From NCBI RefSeq assembly GCF_900188405.1, contig NZ_FZOF01000039.1:1-58986 (forward strand): 58,986 bases of DNA. The letters are read 5' to 3'. The notes beneath the pieces are model-generated. The model did no database searches and was not told the DNA's origin. It saw only the letters and a list, made by a program, of their open reading frames with translations. This document shows positions 8,581-17,300 of the stretch, one piece after another. The translations under genes were made by a program, and so were the position numbers. Position 1 is the first letter of the stretch; the number at the start of each line of letters is the position of its first letter. Origin of the DNA: Actinacidiphila glaucinigra. GTDB lineage: Bacteria; Actinomycetota; Actinomycetes; Streptomycetales; Streptomycetaceae.

Positions 8581-9614
8581 TTCGCGCCCTCCTTGACCAG
8601 CTCGTCGCCGGCGACCGGGGCGACGTCGACCTGGAGGCCCTTCTCCCGGAGGAAGCCGATCGGCACGACGTTGTCCTCGAAGGCGCCGGGCAGTTCGATC
8701 CGCATCCGGCCGACCTGGCGGCCGCCGATGGTCTCCAGCGCGGCGCCGAGCACCGAGATGTCGATGTTGTAGGTGCGGGAGAGCTGGGAGATGACGGGCT
8801 CGGTGGCGGCCTCGCCGTGGAAGGTCAGGTCGACCACGGTGCGGCCCTCGCCGGACGGCTCGCCGCCGACCGGGAAGAGTTCGTGGGCGAGTTCGGAGCC
8901 GGGCGTGGCGAGCAGGTCGGTGACCTTGCCGGATTCCACGATGCGGCCTCCCTTCATCAGAGCGGCGGAGTCGCAGATGGCCTTGACCACGTCCATCTCG
9001 TGGGTGATGAGCAGGATGGTCAGGCCGAGCTGCTGGTTGAGGTCGCGCAGCAGCTGCAGGATCGAGCGGGTGGTCTCGGGGTCGAGCGCCGAGGTGGCCT
9101 CGTCGGAGAGCAGCACCTTGGGGTCGCCGGCCAGGGAGCGGGCGATGCCGACCCGCTGCTTCTGGCCGCCGGACAGCTGCGCCGGGTAGGCGCGGGCCTT
9201 GTCGGCGAGGCCGACCAGGTCGAGCAGTTCGAGGGCCTTGCGGCGGCGCTCGCGGCCGGAGACGCCGAGGATCTCCAGGGGCAGTTCGACGTTGTCCCGG
9301 ACGGTGCGCGAGGACAGCAGGTTGAAGTGCTGGAAGACCATGCCGATGCCGGTGCGGGCGGTCCGCAGGGCGGAGCCCGCGCGGTCGGAGCGGCCGGCGA
9401 GCGCGGTCAGGTCGCGGCCGGCCACCTCCACGGTGCCGGAGGTGGGTCGTTCCAGCAGGTTCACGCAGCGGATGAGCGTGCTCTTGCCCGCGCCGCTGCG
9501 TCCGACGACGCCGTACACCTCACCCTCGCGGACGTGCAGGTCGACGCCGTCGAGGGCCACCGTCTCCCGGTCGCGGGAGCGGTAGACCTTGGTCAGGCCC
9601 GTTGTGGTGATCAC
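8577..9614 (-). CDS. metN: Methionine ABC transporter ATP-binding protein with NIL domain
   Basis: This 345-residue ATPase powers the MetNIQ importer. Walker A is GRSGAGKST (about 38-46), the signature is LSGGQKQRVGIARSL, and Walker B is VLLSDEATSALDPET. The C-terminal ~75 residues form the NIL/ACT-like domain that binds methionine and inhibits transport when cellular methionine is high. The start is GTG (MITTTGLTKVY) with only a weak upstream GACGGAAA ribosome site. The ~450-base region upstream holds a hairpin and a small cysteine-containing ORF that may control the operon. Confidence 0.94.
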   Translation of the reverse strand: MITTTGLTKVYRSRDRETVALDGVDLHVREGEVYGVVGRSGAGKSTLIRCVNLLERPTSGTVEVAGRDLTALAGRSDRAGSALRTARTGIGMVFQHFNLLSSRTVRDNVELPLEILGVSGRERRRKALELLDLVGLADKARAYPAQLSGGQKQRVGIARSLAGDPKVLLSDEATSALDPETTRSILQLLRDLNQQLGLTILLITHEMDVVKAICDSAALMKGGRIVESGKVTDLLATPGSELAHELFPVGGEPSGEGRTVVDLTFHGEAATEPVISQLSRTYNIDISVLGAALETIGGRQVGRMRIELPGAFEDNVVPIGFLREKGLQVDVAPVAGDELVKEGAK

Positions 9615-9719
9615 TGGGTTTCCGTCACTGTCGAGTGCGCGGCGGACGAAAGCCGCACACGGGGGTGTATGGACCGCGGACAGGGCATGGCTGCGCCCCT
9701 CGGGGAGCGCGGGAGAAGG

Positions 9720-9797
9720 TCAGCAGTGGGTGCCGGGCGGCTGGGGGTCGTGCGCCAGCCGGCAGCGGCGGAAGGTCTGCTGCAGTTCCGTGTGCAT
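9720..9797 (-). CDS. Possible 25-residue leader peptide of metNIQ
   Basis: A 25-codon frame (MHTELQQTFRRCRLAHD...) ends in Pro-Gly-Thr-His-Cys-stop about 105 bases before metN. It has two cysteines and no internal methionine. Small cysteine-containing leader peptides upstream of sulfur genes occur in actinobacteria, so the location makes regulation plausible. It lacks a good ribosome site, which weakens the call. I do not recognise it as a named family. Confidence 0.35.
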   Translation of the reverse strand: MHTELQQTFRRCRLAHDPQPPGTHC

Positions 9798-10067
9798 GGG
9801 GGTGTGCGGTCCGTTGCAGGAGGGGCGGGTCTCGCTTCGGGGCGCGAGACTCAGATGGCGTGGGCCCTCAGCGTGCGCACATTCGACACATACGACGAAC
9901 ACCGGGCGTCATCGCCTCGGTCGCGCGGCAGCGGCGGTTCGTCGTGGTCATGTGCCCCAGTAAAGCAGACGCCCGTGCGGCGTACCAATATCCGGTCCCG
10001 GAGTCCGGAATGTGGACAGGCCGGGGGGCCGGGAGCCGGCGTTTCCCGCCCGTAATAGAGTCACGCC
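9798..10067. other. Divergent region upstream of metNIQ and the 10068 gene
   Basis: No gene is supported here. On the minus strand a clean hairpin lies at 9829-9850 (GTCTCGC, 8-base loop, GCGAGAC), just upstream of the small leader ORF. I searched for the SAM-I riboswitch core (GAGGGA, GCAACC) and did not find it. On the plus side a -10 element (10056-10061) serves the 10068 gene. Confidence 0.5.
10056..10061 (+). promoter_or_regulatory. -10 element placing the 10068 start at +1 (leaderless)
   Basis: TAGAGT is followed by six bases and then the ATG at 10068. A TANNNT hexamer at this spacing puts transcription start at the A of the ATG, as in many Streptomyces leaderless genes. No Shine-Dalgarno sequence is present, which agrees. 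Confidence 0.5.
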
Positions 10068-10436
10068 ATGCTCGACGCGCTCACGATCGCGGTCTCGGCC
10101 ACGGCGCTGCTCCTGGCGTCCTGGTGCGGTTTCGCGGCCTTCCGCGACCAGCCCACCAAGGACTGGCACTTCATCGGCATGGCCCTGGTGGCCGTGCTGG
10201 CGCTCGTCCAGCTGGTGATAGGTGTGGTCAAGCTCACCGGCGGTGAGAAGCCGGTGGACGGCACGACGATCTTCGTGGCGTACCTGATCGGCGCGGCCTG
10301 CACCGTCCCGGCGGCGGGCTTCATGTCGCTGACCGAGCGCACCCGCTGGGGCTCGGCGATCGTGGCCGCGGGCGGGGTGATCCTGGCCGTGCTGGAGGTG
10401 CGGCTCCACGACATCTGGGGAGGCATCAGTGCCTGA
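10068..10436 (+). CDS. Small integral membrane protein of unknown function
   Basis: I do not recognise this 122-residue protein as a named family. It shows four predicted membrane helices: about 1-20 (LTIAVSATALLLASWCGFAA), 32-55, 68-88 and 97-113, joined by short loops with TKDWHF and TERTRWG. There is no signal peptide or catalytic motif. It overlaps the next membrane gene by 8 bases, so the two are very likely made together and may form a complex. The ATG is supported by the likely leaderless promoter. Confidence 0.75.
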   Translation: MLDALTIAVSATALLLASWCGFAAFRDQPTKDWHFIGMALVAVLALVQLVIGVVKLTGGEKPVDGTTIFVAYLIGAACTVPAAGFMSLTERTRWGSAIVAAGGVILAVLEVRLHDIWGGISA

Positions 10437-10878
10437 GACCGCGAAGGACGCCACCGCGCCGGCCGCCGCCGGGCGCGGGATCGGCCGCGGGCCGGGCCGG
10501 CTGCTGCTCTCGCTGTACGGCGTCTTCACCGTCGCCGCGCTCTCGCGCGCGATCGTGCAGATCAGCATGCAGTTCGACCAGGCGCCGCTGGCGTACCTGC
10601 TCTCCCTGCTGGCGGGCGTCGTCTACGCGGTGATCACGGTGGCCCTGTGGCGGGGCGGCGAGAGCGCGCGGAAGGTGGCACTGGTCAGCTGCGCGCTGGA
10701 GCTGGCCGGCGTGCTGACCGTGGGCACGCTGACGCTGGTCGACTCCGGGGCGTTCCCCGACCAGACCGTGTGGTCCGACTACGGCATGGGCTATCTGTTC
10801 CTGCCCGTCGTCGTGCCGGTGACCGGCCTGCTGTGGCTGCGCCGGCCGGCGCGGCCACAGCAGGCTCCGGGATCCTGA
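10429..10878 (+). CDS. Small integral membrane protein of unknown function
   Basis: This 149-residue protein starts at GTG inside the end of the preceding gene (8-base overlap), which indicates translational coupling. A ~20-residue Ala/Gly/Arg-rich N-terminus precedes about four hydrophobic helices (around 22-45, 50-68, 77-98 and 112-132), including LLLSLYGVFTVAALSRAIVQ. I cannot assign a function. The gene ends 8 bases from the convergent acetyltransferase at 10886. Confidence 0.75.
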   Translation: MPETAKDATAPAAAGRGIGRGPGRLLLSLYGVFTVAALSRAIVQISMQFDQAPLAYLLSLLAGVVYAVITVALWRGGESARKVALVSCALELAGVLTVGTLTLVDSGAFPDQTVWSDYGMGYLFLPVVVPVTGLLWLRRPARPQQAPGS

Positions 10879-10885
10879 CGCGGGC

Positions 10886-11395
10886 TCAGGCGCTCGCGGC
10901 GTAGGTCTCGGGCCGGGCGGCCGGCTTCTCCATGTGCACCAGGCTCAGATGGCGCGTGACCGGTTCGACGCTGCCGATCTGCGCGTAGCCCAGCTTGCGG
11001 TACAGCTGCAGGTTGACCTCGCTGCGGTGCCCGGTGAAGAGCCGGTAGCGCTTGGCCTCGCTCTCGGCGGCCAGGCGCTCCTCGATGGCCCGCAGCAGAC
11101 GGCCGCCGAGTCCGTGCCGCTGCATGCGGGGGTGGACGATCAGCTTGGCGAGCCGCGCGGTGCCGTCCTCGTCCACGGAGCCGCGGACCGAACCCACCAC
11201 CTCCTCGCCCAGCCGGGCCACCACCACGATCCCGCCCGCGAGTTCGGCGCGCAGCGCCTCGAGGGTCTGGGTCAGCGGTTCTATGCCGTAGTCCCCGTAC
11301 AGTGCGGCTTCGTCCTGGTAGCAGAGGTACTGCAGTTTGAGGATCTTCTCGGCGTCGTCGCCGGTAGCCGCAGAGATGGTCACGCTCATGCCCAT
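10886..11395 (-). CDS. GNAT family N-acetyltransferase
   Basis: A 169-residue acetyl-CoA-dependent acetyltransferase. The core strands are visible as GGIVVVARLGEEVVGSVRGS and LAKLIVHPRMQRHGLGGRLL, the latter holding the Q/RxxGxG/A acetyl-CoA loop (MQRHGLGGRL). RYRLFTGHRSEVNLQLYRKLGY is the usual C-terminal helix segment. The start at 11395 is preceded by AAGGAGAG at a somewhat long spacing; an ATG two codons later is possible. Substrate unknown. Confidence 0.85.
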   Translation of the reverse strand: MGMSVTISAATGDDAEKILKLQYLCYQDEAALYGDYGIEPLTQTLEALRAELAGGIVVVARLGEEVVGSVRGSVDEDGTARLAKLIVHPRMQRHGLGGRLLRAIEERLAAESEAKRYRLFTGHRSEVNLQLYRKLGYAQIGSVEPVTRHLSLVHMEKPAARPETYAASA

Positions 11396-11518
11396 GTGCG
11401 CTGGCCTCTCCTTCGAGTCCGCCCGGGCCGCGGGGGGTGAGGGTGCGGCACGGGACGTTGCCCTGAATCGTTTCCGGAAGGCGGCGCGGCCGTGCACAAG
11501 CGTCCATACGCCGACTGT

Positions 11519-12043
11519 TTACGGTGCATTACCCCGTCGTACGGGTGATGCAACCCCGGTTGCGAGGATCGTACGCAGGCAACTCAGGCACCGGGAACGC
11601 ATCGGCCCGAGGCTGCCCTGTGAGATTCCCAACTCCCGGGAGATTTCACGGTAAGTGGGATCGGAACGGGAGATCAGGGCGGATACCAGCTCGGGGCAGC
11701 GCCCGGGCAGCCGGCGCGCGGCGGCCAGCAGGGTGCGGCGCTGCTCGGCGGCGAGCACCTGCTGTTCGGTGCTCGGCAGGGCCTCGGCGGCGAGATGGCG
11801 GCCGGGGCCGTACGGCGTCTCCCGGCGGGCCCGGCGCACGGCGAGGCGGACCTCGGCCCGCACCGCCCGGCGCAGCCAGCGGGCGGGGTCGGGGGGCGGC
11901 TCGGGGAGCTCCAGCAGCCGCAGCCACACGGACTGTTCGAGGTCTGCCGCCTCGACGCAGGCGGGGACGGACTCGGCCGCCGCCTCGGCCGCGAGCAGCG
12001 GGCGGATGGCGGTCAGCTCTTCGTGTCGTACGCGCGGGGTCAT
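11519..12043 (-). CDS. Sigma-70-like (ECF-type) factor or sigma-like regulator
   Basis: This 174-residue protein resembles a compact sigma factor. The N-terminal half (about 10-75) has a region 2-like segment with DLEQSVWLRLLE and WLRRAVRAEVRLAVRRAR. The C-terminal half carries a region 4-type helix-turn-helix, PTYREISRELGISQGSLGPM, which would contact the -35 element. The SLGPMRSRCLSCLR ending is typical of sigma factors in which the recognition helix is followed by basic residues. No anti-sigma gene is adjacent. It reads in the same direction as, and downstream of, the glycerophosphodiesterase, separated by a strong hairpin. Confidence 0.75.
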   Translation of the reverse strand: MTPRVRHEELTAIRPLLAAEAAAESVPACVEAADLEQSVWLRLLELPEPPPDPARWLRRAVRAEVRLAVRRARRETPYGPGRHLAAEALPSTEQQVLAAEQRRTLLAAARRLPGRCPELVSALISRSDPTYREISRELGISQGSLGPMRSRCLSCLRTILATGVASPVRRGNAP

Positions 12044-12069
12044 GCCCGCCGGGACATCCCCGACGCGCC

Positions 12070-12100
12070 GGGTGGTTGCCCCCTGGCGGGGGAACCACCC
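12070..12100 (-). terminator. Hairpin terminator after the glycerophosphodiesterase gene
   Basis: An eight-base outer stem (12070-12077 with 12093-12100) and a five-base inner stem (CCCCC with GGGGG) surround a TGGC loop, with one bulged G. It sits about 30 bases past the stop at 12133 and before the sigma-like gene. There is no clear T run, as is common for Streptomyces terminators. Confidence 0.55.
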
Positions 12101-12132
12101 GTGCGCGGGAGGGGATCACCTCGTGTTGACGA

Positions 12133-13326
12133 TCACTTCCGGCCGACGAAGTCCGCGCGGGCCAGGAGCGCGGTGTCGCAGTTGTCCGAGAAGATGCCGT
12201 CGATGCCCTGCTCGAAGTAGACCTTGAAGGCGCCGAAGGCGTCGCCGTAGGCGTTCGGGTCCGTGCCGACCCGGAAGTCGGCGGGCAGGAAGCTGTTCTC
12301 GTTGCGCATCGTGTAGGGGTGCAGTATCAGCCCGGCCTTGTGGGCGTCGCGCACCAGCGTGGTGGGCGTGCCGAGCTTGCCGGCCGCGTCGCGCGGGATG
12401 ATCAGGTTCAGGGTGGGGCCGATGCCCTGCGCGAAACCGGCGATCCACTTCAGGCCGGCCGGGGTGACCAGGTCGGCGACGGTGCGCGGGTCGCCCGCGG
12501 CGACGAAGTCGTACGGGCGGGTGCCGGCCGCGTCCAGCAGGACGACCTTGGGGTTGCGCAGGCCGAGCGCGCCGAGCCGCTGGATGCTGCCGGGCTCGAA
12601 GGACTGCAGGAACAGCGGGGAGTTGCGCTTGTCGCGGCCGTAGCGGCGCAGCAGCTTGGCGAGCCGCTCCTCCAGGCCGAGGCCGATGCCGCGGAAGTAG
12701 GTGGGGTGCTTGGTCTCGACGTGCAGCCACACCGCCTTGCCGCGACGGCGGCCCTGCTCGTCGGCCCAGCGCAGCACCTCCTCGAAGGTGGGCACCTCCC
12801 AGTGGCCGTTGTAGACGGTGTTGTGCTGCCGCTGTGCGGGCAGCCGCTCGACCGCGCGCAGGGTCTTCAGCTCGGCGAGGGTGAAGTCCTCGGTGAACCA
12901 GCCGGTGGTGGCGACCCCGTCGAGGGTCTTGGTGGTCCGGCGGGAGGCGAACTCGGGGTGGTCGGCGACGTCCGTGGTGCCCCCGATCTCCGGCTCGTGG
13001 CGGCAGACGAGGTGCCCGTCCTTGGTGGGGACGACGTCCTGCTCGATGACGTCGGCGCCGAGGTCCAGGGCGAGCTGGTAGGAGCCCAGGGTGTGCTCGG
13101 GGCGGTAGCCGCTCGCGCCGCGGTGGCCGACGACGGTCGGGACCGGCAGGGGGAGGACGGGGACGGAGCCGTGCGAGCCGCCGTGCGAGGTGCCCCGCTC
13201 GCCGGCCACGGCGGTGCCCGCGCCGCCGAGCACGGTGACGCCGGCGCCGAGCGCCGCGGCCCCGATCAGTGCCCGGCGCCCGGGCCCCCTGCCCTGCTCC
13301 CGGCCGCCCTGCTGCTCGTGCGTCAT
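12133..13326 (-). CDS. Secreted glycerophosphodiester phosphodiesterase (Tat exported)
   Basis: This 397-residue enzyme hydrolyses glycerophosphodiesters to glycerol-3-phosphate and an alcohol, outside the cell. The N-terminus has a twin-arginine signal (GRRALIGAAALGAGVTVLGG, ending near AVAG). The GDPD domain begins at VVGHRGASGYRPEHTLGSY with the catalytic HR and the first Glu, followed by GADVIEQDVVPTKDGHLVCR (EQD metal ligands and second His). I chose the ATG at 13326, with GAGGGAGC upstream; the 15 residues before it are not family-like. Such enzymes serve phosphate scavenging, but I saw no clear Pho box. Confidence 0.92.
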   Translation of the reverse strand: MTHEQQGGREQGRGPGRRALIGAAALGAGVTVLGGAGTAVAGERGTSHGGSHGSVPVLPLPVPTVVGHRGASGYRPEHTLGSYQLALDLGADVIEQDVVPTKDGHLVCRHEPEIGGTTDVADHPEFASRRTTKTLDGVATTGWFTEDFTLAELKTLRAVERLPAQRQHNTVYNGHWEVPTFEEVLRWADEQGRRRGKAVWLHVETKHPTYFRGIGLGLEERLAKLLRRYGRDKRNSPLFLQSFEPGSIQRLGALGLRNPKVVLLDAAGTRPYDFVAAGDPRTVADLVTPAGLKWIAGFAQGIGPTLNLIIPRDAAGKLGTPTTLVRDAHKAGLILHPYTMRNENSFLPADFRVGTDPNAYGDAFGAFKVYFEQGIDGIFSDNCDTALLARADFVGRK

Positions 13327-13587
13327 GTGCGCTCCCTCGTGTCGGCCGAACGTCCGTCCGGATCCTGCCAAGCGACGCGCGCATCGTAGGCGGGCACGTG
13401 TTTCCTTCGAGCGGCGAGCGACGGAACGTGACGGAAACGCACGTCAACAATGCGTACCGGTCGTGTGAACCCGGTGTGCGTGTCGCGCCGTGGCGGAAGT
13501 ATCGTCCTCGGCGGAGGTGCCGCACACTGGTGAGCGAACCCCGCGGGCGTCCGGCCGGACTCCCGCCGACCACGACCGGAGGACCCG

Positions 13588-14283
13588 TTGTTCCGCATCA
13601 TCCTCAAGGCACTGCTCGGAGTACTGATGCGCGTCCTGTTCCGCCCCCGGGTCGAGGGCGCGGAGCACATCCCTGGTGACGGCCCCGTGATCCTCGCCGG
13701 CAACCACGTCACCTTCATCGACTCGATGTTCCTGTCACTGGTCGTGAAGCGTCAGGTCTTCTTCATCGGCAAGGACGAGTACGTCACCACCCCCGGGGTC
13801 AAGGGCCGGCTGATGGCGGCCTTCTTCACCTCCGTCGGCATGATCCCCGTGGACCGCGACGGCGGTCACGGCGGCGTCGCCGCGCTCATGACCGGCCGTC
13901 GCATCCTGGACGAGGGCCGCGTCTTCGGCATCTACCCCGAGGGCACCCGCTCCCCCGACGGCCGTCTCTACCGCGGCCGCACGGGCGTGTCGCGGCTGGC
14001 GCTGATGACCGGCGCGCCGGTCGTCCCGTTCGCGATGGTCGACACCGACCGGATCCAGCCGGGCGGCGCCGGTGTCCCGCGGGTGCACCGCTTCACCGTC
14101 CGCTTCGGCAAGCCGCTGGAGTTCTCCCGCTACGAGGGCATGGACCGCGACCGCTACGTGCTGCGCGCCGTCACCGACGAGGTGATGAGCCATGTGATGC
14201 GGCTGTCCGGCCAGGAGTACGTCGACATCTACGCCACCAAGGCGAAGGCGTCCAAGGCCACGGACCACGCGACGGCGGCGTAG
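13588..14283 (+). CDS. plsC: 1-acyl-sn-glycerol-3-phosphate acyltransferase
   Basis: This 231-residue PlsC-type enzyme transfers an acyl chain to lysophosphatidic acid at the membrane, a step of phospholipid synthesis. The HX4D catalytic box is NHVTFID, the substrate motif is YPEGTRSPDG, and the block GAPVVPFAMVDTD follows. A hydrophobic N-terminal stretch (FRIILKALLGVLMRVLF) probably anchors it. The start is TTG at 13588, chosen because GGAGGA lies 5 bases upstream and no ATG is better placed. It diverges from the glycerophosphodiesterase gene across 261 bases that contain no other gene. Confidence 0.92.
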   Translation: MFRIILKALLGVLMRVLFRPRVEGAEHIPGDGPVILAGNHVTFIDSMFLSLVVKRQVFFIGKDEYVTTPGVKGRLMAAFFTSVGMIPVDRDGGHGGVAALMTGRRILDEGRVFGIYPEGTRSPDGRLYRGRTGVSRLALMTGAPVVPFAMVDTDRIQPGGAGVPRVHRFTVRFGKPLEFSRYEGMDRDRYVLRAVTDEVMSHVMRLSGQEYVDIYATKAKASKATDHATAA

Positions 14284-14308
14284 CCCCCTCCCCCACGCCC
14301 TCTCCCCC

Positions 14309-17300
14309 TCACAGGCGCGGCATCCGGCCGACCGGCCCGTTGCCCGCGGGCGTCCGCGCCGGGGTGAGCGCGACCTCGCCACGCGGGCCCCGGGAGATCT
14401 GGCCGATGCTCGCCGACAGGTCGGCCTCCATCCCGCCGGGCAGTTTGAGCCGGATCAGCACCGGCAGCAGGAACCCGACCGCGATGAGCCCGGCCAGGAC
14501 CGGGGTGAGCGTCGTGAGCATCACGGCGGTGACATGGTGCTTCCACAGGAAGTCCACCCAGGCCGCGCCGAGCACGGCGGTGGCCACCAGCACCAGGACC
14601 GCGCTGCTCAGCCGGCTCCCCCGGGCGGCGCGGGCGTCCTCCTCCAGCAGCCGCAGCGCCCGCTCCGCGTCCTGGTGCGCCGGGTCGAGGCGGCGGCAGC
14701 GGGTGAGGAAGCGCTGGGCGCGTCGCCGGTGGAGCAGTTTCAGCCGGACGTCGACGGTCTGCGTGCCCAGGCGCTGCTCCACGACCCCTGCCACGAAGTG
14801 CGGTTCGGCCTCGCGCTCGGCCAGCCGGATGGCGGCCCGCGCCTCCTGGCCCGCGTCGCGGTGGCGGTCGGCGTTCTGCTCGGCGTCGCCGGCCTGCACC
14901 AGCAGGCGCGCGAGCGCGAGCCGCAGCTGCCACTGCGGCTGGTCCCGCACCCCGCGCCGGCCGAGCACGCGCCGTAGTTCCTCCTCGGCGGCGCCGAGGT
15001 CCCCCGCGCCCTCCGCCAGCGCCACCGCGAGCCCGAGGGCCGCGCTGCCGCTGTCGGGGTCCACGGCGACCGCCCGGCGGAACGCGCCGGCCGCCTCCGC
15101 CGTCATGGCGTCGCCCCCGCCCTCCCGGGCCCGGTGCAGCGCGAGGCTTCCCAGTTCGACGTGGGCCTGTACGTCGTACCAGTCAAGCTCCACGGCCCGG
15201 CGCAGCACGGCCTCGGCCTCCGTGTACCGGCCGAGCTGCACGTAGAGCGCGCCCAGTTCGGTGTGGGAGCGCCCGTACGGGTCCAGTTCCACGGCGCGGG
15301 CGAAGTGCCGCTCGGCGGCGGCCGGCTCCCCGCGCCGGTGCGCGATCAGCCCGAGGCAGGTGTGGGCGGCGGCGTTTCGCGGGTCCTCGCGGCCGACGGC
15401 CCGGCAGTGGGCGGCCGCCTCGGCGAGGCGTCCTTCGGCGTGCGGGCCGCCGGGGCCGAGGTCCGCCAGGCGCACCAGCGACCAGGCGCGGCCGAGCCGG
15501 AAGTCGTGGTCGTGCGGCCGGCCGCGCAGAACCTCCGCGAAGGCGTCGGCCGCGTCCAGCGGGCGCTGGTCCATCAGCGCGACCCAGCCGGTGGCGGCAC
15601 GGGCCTCCGCCCGCCCGAGGGGTCCTGAGGCGGATTCCAGCAGTTCCTCCAGGACCTGCCCGGCCGGGGTGTGGTCGCCGCGTTCCGCGTGCACCGCGGC
15701 CAGTTGGAAGCGGAGCGACGCCAGATGCGGTCGGACGCGGGTGAACTCCTCGACGCGACGCTCGGCCTCGTCGAGGCTGCCGCATTCGCGCAGCGTGGTG
15801 ACCAGTTGGTCGTGGGCGGCCACGCTGTACGGAGCGTCGGCCACGGCGCGTTCGCACTGGGCCAGGGCCTCGTCGTACCGGTGCCGCTCACGGAGCACGA
15901 CGGCGAGGCGGCACCGCACGGACACCGCGTCCGGGACCCTGCCGAGCAGCGCCTCCGCGGCCTGCTCCGCCTCCTCGCAGCGGCCCAGCCCGGCAAGGGT
16001 GTCGACCAGCAGCCGGCACGCCCACTCGTGCTCCGGGTCGAGCTGCAGGGCCCGCCGCAGATGCGGCAGCGCCTCCTCCCGGCGGTAGGTGTCGGCGAGC
16101 ACCTGCGCGGTCGCGACGTGCGCGGCGGCGATCTCCGGATGGCTGCCGCGCGCCCGGCGGGCGACGGCCTCCGCCTCGTTCCACCGCCGCAGCGAGCACA
16201 GCACCTCCACCTTGAAGGTGAGGGTGCGGACCCGGTCGGGACGCAGGGCGAGGGCGCGGTCGACGCTCTCCAGGCACTCCGTGTCCTTGTCCTGGTCCCA
16301 GAGGCAGTAGGCCAGCTCCATGTGGGCGTCCGGTGCCGCGGGGCGGCGGTCGACGCCGCGCCGCAGCACCTGTTCGGCCTCGTCCCAGTGCCGTGAACGG
16401 CGCAGGAGCCAGCCCAGCAGGTCCACGGCGTCGGAGGCGTCGTCGGTGAGTTCCGCGGCGCCGCGGGCGAACGGCAGGCCCTCACCGGGGCGTTCCATCG
16501 CGGAGTACAGCCATCCGACGGCGATCAGCACCTCGGGGTCGTCGGGCCGGAGCCCGGCGGCGTCCTCGGCGGCCCGCTCGGCCTCGTCCCAGCGCCCGAG
16601 CGCCCGCAGGGCGGCGAGCCTGCCGAGCAGCGCGTCGCGGTGGTCCGGTTCGCGCCGCAGCGCCTCCTCGTACGCCTCGCACTCCTCGTCCCGGCGGTCC
16701 TGCTCGCCGAAGCACGCGGCGAGCAGGCAGGGGCCCGCCGCCGCATGCGGCGACGCGACGGCGGCCCGGCGGGCGGCCGCCTCGGCCGCCCGCAGGTCAC
16801 CGCGGCCGAGGTGCGCCGCGGCGAGCAGTTCCAGCGCCTCCGCGTCGTCCGGACGCAGGCGCAGGCATTCCTCGGCCGCGGAGCGGGCCCCTTCGTGGTC
16901 CTCCCGCCCCAGGGCCGTCCTGGCGCGCTGGGCGGCCACGACGTCGGCGGGTACGCCCCCGCGCACGGCCTCCTCCAGGGCGGTCTCGGCCTCGCTCCAC
17001 CGCTCCGCCGCACGGAGACCGCCGAGCCTGGCGACGTGTGCGTCCGCCGAGTGGGCGTCGAGGCGCAGGGCGCGGTCCACGGCCGCCAGGGCCTCGTCGG
17101 TGCGCTCCGCGGCGAACAGGACCGTCGCCAGGAGGGCGTGGGCCTCGGGGTCGTCGGCGGCGGCCTCGGCGCCCTGCCGGGCGGCGGCCTCGGCGTCGGC
17201 GAGACGGCCGAGGCTGTGCAGGGCCTGTACGCGCAGGCGGGCCGCAAAGGCGCGGCCCGGTTCCGCCCGGAGTGCGGCCTCGCACTCCTCGGCCGCCCGC

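Noticed and set aside
9615..9900. SAM-I riboswitch upstream of metN
   Set aside because: The core GAGGGA, GGCCC and GCAACC blocks could not be lined up on the minus strand.
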